From Roseateles chitinivorans (GTDB lineage Bacteria > Pseudomonadota > Gammaproteobacteria > Burkholderiales > Burkholderiaceae_C), in the NCBI RefSeq assembly GCF_002761755.1, contig NZ_PEOG01000059.1:1-36069 (forward strand): a stretch of 36,069 nucleotides of DNA. Direction: 5' to 3'. The translations under genes were made by a program, and so were the position numbers. Below are positions 1-7,747 of this stretch, piece by piece (positions within the stretch are counted from its first letter, which is position 1; each line of letters begins with the position of its first letter). Below the pieces are notes generated by a model. It did not search any database, was not told the origin of the DNA, and saw only the letters and a list, made by a program, of their open reading frames with translations.

Positions 1-417
1 CACCGCGACCTCGTCGAAGTCGCCAATGTCGGGCACGACGATGTCGACCGGGCCGGCCGACGCGGGCGCTGCCGCCGGGGCAGCCGCCTGCGGCGCCGGG
101 GCCGCAGCGGGAGCCGCCGGGGCCGCAGCAGCCGGCGCGGGAGCGGGAGCCGCGGGTTGCGGCGCCGGCGCCGCGGCGGCATCGCTCTCGAGCACGACGA
201 TCAGGTCGCCCTCGTTCAGCTTGTCGCCGAGCTTGACCTTCAATTCCTTGACGACGCCCGCCGCCGAGGACGGGATCTCCATCGAGGCCTTGTCGGACTC
301 GACGGTGACCAGGCTCTGCTCCGCCTTCACCGTGTCGCCGGGCTTGACCAGCACTTCGATGATCGCGACGTCCTTGAAGTCCCCGATGTCGGGAACCTTG
401 ACTTCCACCAATGCCAT
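1..417 (-). CDS. aceF: Pyruvate dehydrogenase E2, dihydrolipoyllysine acetyltransferase (N-terminal part, cut by window edge)
   Basis: E2 core of the pyruvate dehydrogenase complex. It carries lipoyl-bound acetyl groups from E1 and passes them to CoA. Only about 139 N-terminal residues are in the window. Residues 1-80 form a biotinyl/lipoyl domain that starts MALVEVKVPDIGDF and has the lipoylation motif ESDKASME, with the Lys near residue 43. An Ala/Pro-rich flexible linker of about 45 residues follows. A second lipoyl domain then begins (VDIVVPDIGDF) and runs off the left edge, so the protein has at least two lipoyl domains. The linker explains the extreme GC of positions 50-180. The start is the ATG at 417, with GGAG upstream. 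The gene lies 93 bp downstream of aceE on the same strand, as in the usual aceE-aceF operon. Identification is by motif and context and is secure; total length is unknown. Confidence 0.95.
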   Translation of the reverse strand, partial: MALVEVKVPDIGDFKDVAIIEVLVKPGDTVKAEQSLVTVESDKASMEIPSSAAGVVKELKVKLGDKLNEGDLIVVLESDAAAAPAPQPAAPAPAPAAAAPAAPAAAPAPQAAAPAAAPASAGPVDIVVPDIGDFDEVAV

Positions 418-510
418 ATCTCGTGTCTCCATTGCGGGAGAGATCTTGTGGTCTCCCCTCACGTTGCCGCGCAACATGAGCGTCGCCCCAAGATCACCCC
501 CGATGTCCGC

Positions 511-3216
511 TTACGCGTACAGGGGGTTGATCTTGTCGACGTTGATGCCGTACTTCTTGATGGCTTCCGCGACCTTGGCCTGCGGGATCTTGCCTTCATC
601 GGCCAGGCTCTTGAGCGAGGCGACGACGATGTAATGGCGGTTGATCTCGAAGTGCTCGCGCAGCTTGGAGCGGAAGTCGCTGCGGCCGAAGCCGTCGGTG
701 CCCAGCACCTTGTACGAGCGACCGGCCGGGATGAAGGCGCGGATCTGCTCCGCATAGTTCTTCATGTAGTCGGTCGAGGCGATCACCGGCCCCTGCACCT
801 TGCTCAGCTGCTGGGTCACGTAGGGCACGCAGGCCAGCTCGGTCGGGTGCAGGAGGTTCCAGCGCTCGGCGTTCTGGCCGTCGCGGGCCAGCTCGTTGAA
901 GCTGGGGCAGGACCAGACGTTGGCGCCGATGCCCCAGTCGGCCTCGAGCAACTGCTTGGCCGCCTGGCTCTCGCGCAGGATCGTGCCCGAGCCCAGCAGG
1001 TTGACGGTCAGCGGATGCTGCGCCGCCTCTTCCAGCAGGTACATGCCCTTGAGGATCTGCTCCTCGGTGCCGGCCTTCAGGCCGGGCATCGGGTAGTTCT
1101 CGTTGAGCAGCGTCAGGTAGAAGTAGACGTTCTCCTGGTTCTCGACCATGCGCTTCAGGCCCGAGTGCAGGATCACCGCCACCTCGTGCGCGAAGGTCGG
1201 GTCGTAGCTGATGCAGTTCGGGATGGTGCCGGCCAGGATGTGGCTGTGGCCGTCCTCGTGCTGCAGGCCTTCGCCGTTCAGCGTCGTGCGTCCCGAGGTG
1301 CCGCCCAGCAGGAAGCCGCGCGCCTGCATGTCGCCCGCCGCCCAGGCCAGGTCGCCGATGCGCTGGAAGCCGAACATCGAGTAGTAGACATAGAACGGGA
1401 TCATCACGCGGTTGTTCGTCGAATACGACGTCGCCGCAGCGATCCAGCTGGCCATGCCGCCCGCTTCGTTGATGCCTTCCTGCAGGATCTGGCCGGCCTT
1501 GTCCTCGCGGTAGTACATGACCTGGTCCTTGTCGACCGGCGTGTAGTTCTGGCCCGCGGGGTTGTAGATGCCGATCTGGCGGAACAGGCCTTCCATGCCG
1601 AAGGTGCGCGCCTCGTCGACCAGGATGGGCACGGTGCGCGGGCCCAGCTCCTTGTCGCGCAGCAGCGTCGTCAGGAAGCGGACGTAGGCCTGGGTGGTCG
1701 AGATCTCGCGGCCCTCGGCGGTCGGGTCCAGCACCGCCTGGAAGGTCGACAGGTCCGGCACCTTCAGCGATTCCTCCGCCTGCGGACGGCGCTTGGGCAG
1801 GTAGCCGCCCAGCGCCTTGCGGCGCTCGTGCAGGTACTGCATCTCGGGCGTGTCGTCGGCCGGCTTGTAGAACGGGATCTTCGGCAGCTCGCTGTCCGGG
1901 ATGGGGATGTTGAAGCGGTCGCGGAAGGCCTTGATGTCCTCGTCCTGCAGCTTCTTGGTCTGGTGGGCGGTGTTCTTGCCTTCGCCGATCTTGCCCATGC
2001 CGTAGCCCTTGACGGTCTTGATCAGCATGACGGTGGGCTGGCCGACGGTGTTCACCGCCTTGTGATACGCCGCGTAGACCTTCTGCGGATCGTGGCCGCC
2101 GCGGTTCAGGCGCCAGATGTCCTCGTCGGACATGTTCTCGACCATCTTCAGCAGCTCCGGATGCTTGCCGAAGAAGTGCTTGCGGACGAATGCGCCGTCA
2201 TTGGCCTTGTAGGCCTGGTAGTCGCCGTCCAGCGTCTCCATCATGACCTTGCGCAGCAGCTCCTGCTTGTCGCGCGCCAGCAGCGGATCCCAGTAGGAGC
2301 CCCAGATCAGCTTGATGACGTTCCAGCCGGCGCCGCGGAACTCGCCTTCCAGTTCCTGGATGATCTTGCCGTTGCCGCGCACCGGGCCGTCCAGGCGCTG
2401 CAGGTTGCAGTTGACGACGAAGATCAGGTTGTCGAGCTTCTCGCGCGCGGCCAGGCCGATCGCGCCCAGGCTTTCCGGCTCGTCCATCTCGCCGTCGCCC
2501 AGGAAGACCCAGACCTTGCGCTTGGAGGTGTCGGCGATGCCGCGGGCATGCAGGTACTTCAGGAACCGCGCCTGGTAGATCGCCATCAGCGGGCCCAGGC
2601 CCATGGACACGGTGGGGAACTGCCAGAACTCCGGCATCAGCTTCGGATGCGGATAGCTCGACAGGCCCTTGCCGTCGACTTCCTGGCGGAAGTTGTTCAG
2701 CTGTTCCTCGGTGATGCGGCCTTCCAGGAAGGCGCGGGCATAGATGCCGGGCGCGCTGTGGCCCTGGATGTAGAGCAGGTCGCCGCCGTGGATGCCGTCG
2801 TCGCCGTGCCAGAAGTGGTTGAAGCCGCAGCCCAGCATCGTCGCCAGCGAGGCGAAGCTGGAGATGTGGCCGCCCAGGTCGCCGCCGTCTTCCGGATGCA
2901 GGCGGTTGGCGCGCACCACCATCGCCATCGCATTCCAGCGCATGAAGGCGCGCAGGCGCTCTTCCATGTCGATGTTGCCGGGGAAGCGCTCTTCCCGGTC
3001 GGCCGGGATGGTGTTGACATAGGCGGTGGTGGCCGAGAACGGCACGTCGATGCCGGCCTGGCGCGCGTGGTCGATCAAGGTCTCGAGCAGGAAGTGCGCG
3101 CGGTCGCCGCCCTCCTCGCCGATGACGGCGGACAGCGCGTCCAGCCATTCCTTGGTTTCGAGGGCGTCGGTGTCATTGGCGGCTGCGCCGAGGAACGACT
3201 GGGGCTGCGCGGACAT
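511..3216 (-). CDS. aceE: Pyruvate dehydrogenase E1 component (homodimeric type)
   Basis: Thiamine-diphosphate enzyme that decarboxylates pyruvate and transfers the acetyl group to the lipoyl arm of AceF, linking glycolysis to the TCA cycle. The protein is 901 residues, close to the usual ~890 for the single-chain bacterial E1. The ThDP/Mg motif is visible as GDGEMDE at residues 240-246, followed by NCNLQRLDGPV (Asn269/Asn271). The N-terminal half has the conserved HISSFASLATMLGCGFNHFW stretch, and the C-terminus resembles the E. coli protein. I chose the ATG at 3216 because AGGAGA lies about 7-8 bases upstream; the open frame extends 7 codons further to 3237 without such a site. It is followed by aceF and divergent from a sensor kinase gene. 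Identification is certain. Confidence 0.97.
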   Translation of the reverse strand: MSAQPQSFLGAAANDTDALETKEWLDALSAVIGEEGGDRAHFLLETLIDHARQAGIDVPFSATTAYVNTIPADREERFPGNIDMEERLRAFMRWNAMAMVVRANRLHPEDGGDLGGHISSFASLATMLGCGFNHFWHGDDGIHGGDLLYIQGHSAPGIYARAFLEGRITEEQLNNFRQEVDGKGLSSYPHPKLMPEFWQFPTVSMGLGPLMAIYQARFLKYLHARGIADTSKRKVWVFLGDGEMDEPESLGAIGLAAREKLDNLIFVVNCNLQRLDGPVRGNGKIIQELEGEFRGAGWNVIKLIWGSYWDPLLARDKQELLRKVMMETLDGDYQAYKANDGAFVRKHFFGKHPELLKMVENMSDEDIWRLNRGGHDPQKVYAAYHKAVNTVGQPTVMLIKTVKGYGMGKIGEGKNTAHQTKKLQDEDIKAFRDRFNIPIPDSELPKIPFYKPADDTPEMQYLHERRKALGGYLPKRRPQAEESLKVPDLSTFQAVLDPTAEGREISTTQAYVRFLTTLLRDKELGPRTVPILVDEARTFGMEGLFRQIGIYNPAGQNYTPVDKDQVMYYREDKAGQILQEGINEAGGMASWIAAATSYSTNNRVMIPFYVYYSMFGFQRIGDLAWAAGDMQARGFLLGGTSGRTTLNGEGLQHEDGHSHILAGTIPNCISYDPTFAHEVAVILHSGLKRMVENQENVYFYLTLLNENYPMPGLKAGTEEQILKGMYLLEEAAQHPLTVNLLGSGTILRESQAAKQLLEADWGIGANVWSCPSFNELARDGQNAERWNLLHPTELACVPYVTQQLSKVQGPVIASTDYMKNYAEQIRAFIPAGRSYKVLGTDGFGRSDFRSKLREHFEINRHYIVVASLKSLADEGKIPQAKVAEAIKKYGINVDKINPLYA

Positions 3217-3539
3217 GTGTTGTCTCCTGTGTCTCAATCACGGCCTTCGGACGGGCAACCGCGCGGCGCGGTGTCCGATCCGAACAGGCAATCCTGCCCG
3301 AGCTTAAGGAAACACGCATGCGTCGGCACCCTCCGGAAGGGCTATGGCGGCGGAGTGTCGCATAAGCCGTCGATTTTCCAAATAGCGCGATGCGTTTCCG
3401 CATCGTGAAATTTCGAAGGCGTTTTCGGCGGCGATCCGTGACGGATGTCTTTCACGATGCGATCCGGGAATGCCCGGATCGGGAATGCCCGGGGCCGTCG
3501 GAGCCGGGTCGCGTCGAAGGCACCGGGATAATCGCGCCC
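3217..3539. promoter_or_regulatory. Divergent intergenic region between aceE and the sensor kinase gene, with inverted and direct repeats
   Basis: This 323-bp spacer should hold the promoters of aceE (minus) and the kinase (plus). A 12-bp perfect inverted repeat, CGCATCGTGAAA at 3399-3410 and TTTCACGATGCG at 3450-3461, is separated by 39 bp. The left arm also forms a tight hairpin with CGATGCG at 3388-3394 (loop TTTC). Two direct copies of CGGGAATGCCCGG lie at 3465-3477 and 3480-3492, 15 bp apart. I could not assign -35/-10 boxes with confidence. The plus-strand frame remains open through this region, so some of it could be coding if the kinase starts early (3390), but the repeats make that less likely. 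Confidence 0.5.
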
Positions 3540-6137
3540 ATGTTGTCCCGCCTCGATGTCCAAGGCTTTGCGCGCCGTGCCCTGAACCCTCTCAAACGCC
3601 TGGTGTCGGCGTGGTGGCGGCGGCAGTCGCCGTCGCGGCAGGACCGCTTCGCGACGCTGGGCCCGCTGCTGTCGGTGGTGCTGTTCCTGGCGGCGATCGT
3701 CTCGGCCTTCTGGTACCTGCGCAACGAGGAGATCGAACGCGAGGCCGAGGCCGTCAAGCGCGACACCGAGATGGCGCAGCAGCAGATCCGCTCGCGCCTG
3801 ATCGAGAACGAGGACTTCCTGATCCCGCTGCAGCGCGACCTGGCCAACCGCGCGATCGACAACCTCGAGTTCACGCAGCGCGCGATGGCGATCGCGCGCA
3901 ACCGCCCCGAGATCACCCACATCACCTGGCTGAACGCGCGCCGCGAGCGCCGCGTCAGCGTCGCGGCGATCGGCGAGCAGGCCGACTCGCTGATGACGCT
4001 GGACGGCAGCGATCCGTCGATGCCCAACGGCCATGCCAACAGCGAGCCGGAGCGCGCCTTCCAGGGCGCGCGCGACCGGCGCACCCGGGTGTACTCGGCC
4101 TCCTTCGCCGACGCCAACAACACGACCGTCTTCCAGCTGCAGCTGCCGCTGAGCGACCGCGCCGGTTTCGCCGGCGTGCTGATCGCGGAGTACGCGGTGG
4201 AAGGCCTGCTGCGCTATTCGGTGCCGAACGAGCTGACCTCGCGCCATGCCGTCGCGGTGCTGGATCCGCGCGAGCAGGTCGTCGCCAGCACCGTCACGCC
4301 GATGCCGGGCAAGCGCATCACCCGCGCGCCGATCTATTACGAGGTGCCGATGGCGCCGGCGCCGGGCCTGGTGCTGCGCGGCCAGGGCTATCGCACCTCG
4401 ATCGGGCTGATCTCCAACACGCTGTTCTGGATGGTGATGGCGCTGTCGGTGCTGACCGTCTGGATGCTGCTCGGCACCTGGAAGCACATGCGCCGGCGCG
4501 CGCAGGTCCAGAACGCCCTCGCCGCCGAGACCAACTTCCGGCGCGCGATGGAGAACTCGATGCTGACCGGCATGCGGGCGATGGACCTGGAGACGCGCAT
4601 CAGCTACGTCAACCCGGCGTTCTGCGCGATGACCGGCTTCGCCGAGTCCGAGCTGATCGGCCGCAAGCCGCCCTTCCCGTACTGGCCGCCGGACCGCTAC
4701 GAGGAAAACCTGCGCCTGCTGCAGCAGGAGATGCAGGGGCGCAGCCCGGCGGGCGGCTCCGAGGTCAAGGTGATGCGCAAGGACGGCAGCATCTTCGACG
4801 CCCGCATGTATGTCTCGCCGCTGATCGACCCCAAGGGCAAGCAGAACGGCTGGATGACCTCGATGACCAACATCACCGAGGCCAAGCGGGTCCGCGACCA
4901 GCTGTCGGCCTCGCATGAGCGCTTCACCACGGTGCTGGAAGGCCTGGATGCGGCGGTGTCGGTGCTGTCGGTGCAGCAGGGCGAGCTGCTCTTCGCCAAC
5001 CGCAGCTACCGGCTCTGGTTCGGCGCCGATCCGAAGGGCCATGCGATGCTCGCGGGCTCGCAGCTGGCCGGCGCCACCAGCACCAAGGACGCGAGCTTCG
5101 AGACCGACGAGGACGTTGACGACTATGGCGGCCTGCCGGCGCAGCACCTGACCGAGGTCGGCGGCGATTCGCGCGAGGTCTTCATCGCGCAGCTCGACAT
5201 GTGGTTCGACGTGCGCGCGCGGTACCTGCAATGGACCGACGGCCGCCTGGCGCAGATGCTGATCGCCACCGACATCACGGCGCGCCGCCATGCCGAGGCG
5301 CAGCAGCAGCAGCAGGCCGAGAAGGCGCAGGTCACCAGCCGGCTGATCACGATGGGCGAGATGGCCTCCAGCGTCGCGCATGAGCTCAACCAGCCGCTGA
5401 CCGCGATCACCAACTACTGCAACGGCATGGTCTCGCGGGTGCGCAACGACAACATCCAGAAGGACGACCTGATCGTCGCGCTGGAGAAGACCGCCAAGCA
5501 GGCGCAGCGCGCGGGCCAGATCATCCATCGCATCCGAGCCTTCGTGAAGAAGAGCGAGCCGCAGCGCCAGCCCGCGTTCGCGGCGTCGATCGTCGAGGAT
5601 GCGGTGGAGCTCGCGGGCATCGAGCTGCGGCGGCGCAACGTGCAGATCCACACCTATGTCGCGCAGCGGCTGCCGGTGATGCGGGTCGATCCCATCCTGA
5701 TCGAGCAGGTGCTGCTGAACCTGCTCAAGAACGCCGCCGAGGCGATCGACAACGCGGCGCTGCCGCCCTCGCGCCGCCACATCGAGCTGCGCGTCGTGCC
5801 CAAGCACAGCGCGGAGCTCGGGGCCAACATCGAGTTCTCGGTGACCGACATGGGACCGGGTCTGCCGGTCGAGGTCATCGAGCGCATGTACGAGGCCTTC
5901 TTCTCCACGAAGGCCGATGGATTGGGCATCGGCCTAGGGTTATGCCGGTCCATCATCGAGTCCCACCAGGGTCGGATCCGCGCCGAGAACCTCTACAATG
6001 GCCCGTCCATCGTCGGGTGCCGGTTCGCGTTCACGATCCCCGTGGACATTCCGCGTCCGGAGCCCCAGCTCGTACCGCTCGACAAGAGCGGCGACTCGGG
6101 GACGGGCACTGCTCACAACACCGCAGCAACACCATGA
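3540..6137 (+). CDS. Membrane-bound PAS-domain sensor histidine kinase (FixL/DctS-like)
   Basis: Sensor half of a two-component system, 865 residues from the ATG at 3540. A first membrane helix at about 36-60 and a second at about 290-314 enclose a roughly 230-residue periplasmic sensing region that I do not recognise. A cytoplasmic PAS domain follows (about 332-457; SYVNPAFCAMTGF, then a PAC-like WMTSMTNITEAKR), then a second, weaker PAS-like region (458-583). HisKA has the phospho-acceptor His near 614 (SSVAHELNQPLTAI). The HATPase has an N box (NLLKNAAEAID), G1 (DMGPGLP) and G2 (GLGIGLGLC). The stop codon overlaps the start of the regulator gene by 4 bases, so the pair is translationally coupled. 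The frame is open back to 3390; I prefer 3540 because the extension is made of direct repeats, but the ribosome-binding site at 3540 is weak. The ligand is unknown. The kinase class is certain. Confidence 0.9.
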   Translation: MLSRLDVQGFARRALNPLKRLVSAWWRRQSPSRQDRFATLGPLLSVVLFLAAIVSAFWYLRNEEIEREAEAVKRDTEMAQQQIRSRLIENEDFLIPLQRDLANRAIDNLEFTQRAMAIARNRPEITHITWLNARRERRVSVAAIGEQADSLMTLDGSDPSMPNGHANSEPERAFQGARDRRTRVYSASFADANNTTVFQLQLPLSDRAGFAGVLIAEYAVEGLLRYSVPNELTSRHAVAVLDPREQVVASTVTPMPGKRITRAPIYYEVPMAPAPGLVLRGQGYRTSIGLISNTLFWMVMALSVLTVWMLLGTWKHMRRRAQVQNALAAETNFRRAMENSMLTGMRAMDLETRISYVNPAFCAMTGFAESELIGRKPPFPYWPPDRYEENLRLLQQEMQGRSPAGGSEVKVMRKDGSIFDARMYVSPLIDPKGKQNGWMTSMTNITEAKRVRDQLSASHERFTTVLEGLDAAVSVLSVQQGELLFANRSYRLWFGADPKGHAMLAGSQLAGATSTKDASFETDEDVDDYGGLPAQHLTEVGGDSREVFIAQLDMWFDVRARYLQWTDGRLAQMLIATDITARRHAEAQQQQQAEKAQVTSRLITMGEMASSVAHELNQPLTAITNYCNGMVSRVRNDNIQKDDLIVALEKTAKQAQRAGQIIHRIRAFVKKSEPQRQPAFAASIVEDAVELAGIELRRRNVQIHTYVAQRLPVMRVDPILIEQVLLNLLKNAAEAIDNAALPPSRRHIELRVVPKHSAELGANIEFSVTDMGPGLPVEVIERMYEAFFSTKADGLGIGLGLCRSIIESHQGRIRAENLYNGPSIVGCRFAFTIPVDIPRPEPQLVPLDKSGDSGTGTAHNTAATP

Positions 6138-6769
6138 GCTTGATTCCGAAGAAGGGTAATGTCTACGTCGTCGACGATGACGAGGCTGTGCGAGATTCCT
6201 TGCAGTGGCTGCTGGAAGGCAAGGACTACCGGGTCAAGTGCTACGACTCCGCCGAGAGCTTCCTGAGCCGCTACGACCCGCGCGAGGTGGCCTGCCTGAT
6301 CGCCGACATCCGCATGGAAGGCATGAGCGGGCTGGAGCTGCAGGACAAGCTGATCGAGCGCAAGAGCCCGCTGCCCATCGTGTTCATCACCGGTCACGGC
6401 GACGTGCCGATGGCGGTGCAGACGATGAAGAAGGGCGCGGTCGACTTCATCGAGAAGCCGTTCAAGGAAGAAGAGCTGCTGTCGCTGGTGGAGCGCATGC
6501 TGGACCAGGCGCGCGGCGCCTTCGCCACGCAGCAGGAAGCGGCCAGCCGCGACGCGCTGCTGTCGCGCCTGACGACCCGCGAGGCGCAGGTGCTGGAGCG
6601 CATCGTCGCCGGGCGCCTGAACAAGCAGATCGCCGATGACCTGGGCATCAGCATCAAGACGGTGGAAGCGCACCGCGCGAACATCATGGAGAAGCTCAAT
6701 GCCAACACCGTGGCCGATCTGCTGAAGATCGCGCTCGGCGCGAACACGGCGGCCGCGAAGGCGGGCTGA
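6134..6769 (+). CDS. Response regulator, FixJ/NarL type (receiver plus LuxR-type HTH)
   Basis: Cognate regulator of the kinase just upstream, 211 residues. The receiver domain (about 8-125) has the acidic cluster VVDDDE (Asp14-16), phospho-acceptor Asp58 in LIADIRM, Thr86 in FITGHGD and Lys108 in IEKPF. The output domain at about 146-205 is a GerE/LuxR helix-turn-helix: LTTREAQVLERIVAG followed by KQIADDLGISIKTVEAHR. The overall pattern is that of the FixJ/DctR/TtrR group, which activate transcription as phosphorylated dimers. The ATG at 6134 overlaps the kinase TGA. The frame is open to 5942, but that extension lies inside the kinase gene. A hairpin terminator follows. Targets are not evident from the sequence; neighbouring aceE and folD are candidates only by position. 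Confidence 0.94.
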   Translation: MSLIPKKGNVYVVDDDEAVRDSLQWLLEGKDYRVKCYDSAESFLSRYDPREVACLIADIRMEGMSGLELQDKLIERKSPLPIVFITGHGDVPMAVQTMKKGAVDFIEKPFKEEELLSLVERMLDQARGAFATQQEAASRDALLSRLTTREAQVLERIVAGRLNKQIADDLGISIKTVEAHRANIMEKLNANTVADLLKIALGANTAAAKAG

Positions 6770-6786
6770 TCCGACGACACATCCAG

Positions 6787-6809
6787 AGGCCGCTGCGAAG
6801 CGGCCTTTT
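6787..6809 (+). terminator. Rho-independent terminator after the two-component operon
   Basis: Perfect 8-bp stem AGGCCGCT/AGCGGCCT with loop GCGA, followed by TTT. It begins 18 bp after the regulator stop and separates this operon from folD. Confidence 0.8.
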
Positions 6810-6869
6810 GCATTCCCCGGGCAGAGTGATCCTCTGCCCTTCCGCTTTTCTGATTCCGGAGTACCGACC

Positions 6870-7727
6870 ATGACCGCTCAACTGATCGACGGCAACGCGC
6901 TGTCCAAGCAACTGCGCGCCGAGGTGGCGACGCGCGCCGCCGCGCTGACCGCCCGGGGCGTCAAGCCCGGCCTGGCGGTGGTGCTGGTCGGCGAGAACCC
7001 GGCGAGCCAGGTCTACGTGCGCAACAAGGTCAAGGCCTGCGAGGACGCCGGCATGCATTCGGTGCTGGAGAAGTACGCCGACACGATGACCGAGGCGGAG
7101 CTGCTGGCGCGGGTCGACGCGCTGAACAACGATCCGTCGATCCACGGCATCCTGGTGCAGTTGCCGCTGCCCAAGGGCATCGACGCGCACAAGGTCATCG
7201 AGGCAATCGCGCCGGAGAAGGATGTGGACGGGTTCCACGTCGCCAGCGCCGGCGCGCTGATGGTGGGCCAGGAGGGCTTCAAGCCGTGCACGCCCTATGG
7301 CTGCATGAAGATGCTGGAGTTCATCGGCGTCGACCCCAAGGGCAAGCATGCGGTGGTGATCGGCCGCAGCAATATCGTCGGCAAGCCGATGGCGATGCTG
7401 CTGTTGCAGGCCAATGCGACGGTGACGGTGTGCCACAGCGCGACGCCGGATCTGGCGCACTTCACCCGCCAGGCCGACATCGTCGTCGCCGCCGTCGGCA
7501 AGCGCAACGTGCTGACCGCGGACATGGTCAAGCCGGGCGCGGTGGTGCTGGACGTGGGCATGAACCGCACCGAGGAAGGCAAGCTCTGCGGCGATGTGGA
7601 CTTCGACGGCGTCAAGGAAGTCGCCAGCTGGATCACGCCGGTGCCGGGCGGCGTCGGCCCGATGACCATCACGATGCTGCTGGTCAACACCATCGAGTCA
7701 GCCGAGCGCGCCGCCGCGGCGCGCTGA
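6870..7727 (+). CDS. folD: Bifunctional methylenetetrahydrofolate dehydrogenase / methenyltetrahydrofolate cyclohydrolase
   Basis: Cytosolic enzyme that interconverts 5,10-methylene-THF, 5,10-methenyl-THF and 10-formyl-THF using NADP, supplying one-carbon units for purine and formyl-Met synthesis. The 285-residue length is standard. Visible motifs are the substrate-binding YVRNKVKACEDAG with the conserved Tyr and Lys (Lys near 54), the HGILVQLPLP loop, the cofactor-binding VIGRSNIVGKPMAMLL, and the C-terminal signature PVPGGVGPMTI. The start ATG at 6870 has CGGAG upstream. It is a single gene, flanked by a terminator upstream and a convergent permease gene 20 bp downstream. Confidence 0.97.
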   Translation: MTAQLIDGNALSKQLRAEVATRAAALTARGVKPGLAVVLVGENPASQVYVRNKVKACEDAGMHSVLEKYADTMTEAELLARVDALNNDPSIHGILVQLPLPKGIDAHKVIEAIAPEKDVDGFHVASAGALMVGQEGFKPCTPYGCMKMLEFIGVDPKGKHAVVIGRSNIVGKPMAMLLLQANATVTVCHSATPDLAHFTRQADIVVAAVGKRNVLTADMVKPGAVVLDVGMNRTEEGKLCGDVDFDGVKEVASWITPVPGGVGPMTITMLLVNTIESAERAAAAR

Positions 7728-7747
7728 GAAGGCTGACTCACACGCCA

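Noticed and set aside
157..3408. Very long open frame on the plus strand across the aceE region
   Set aside because: It is antisense to aceE, composed of Val/Ala/Arg/Gln-rich low-complexity sequence with no domain, and arises from the high GC of third codon positions.
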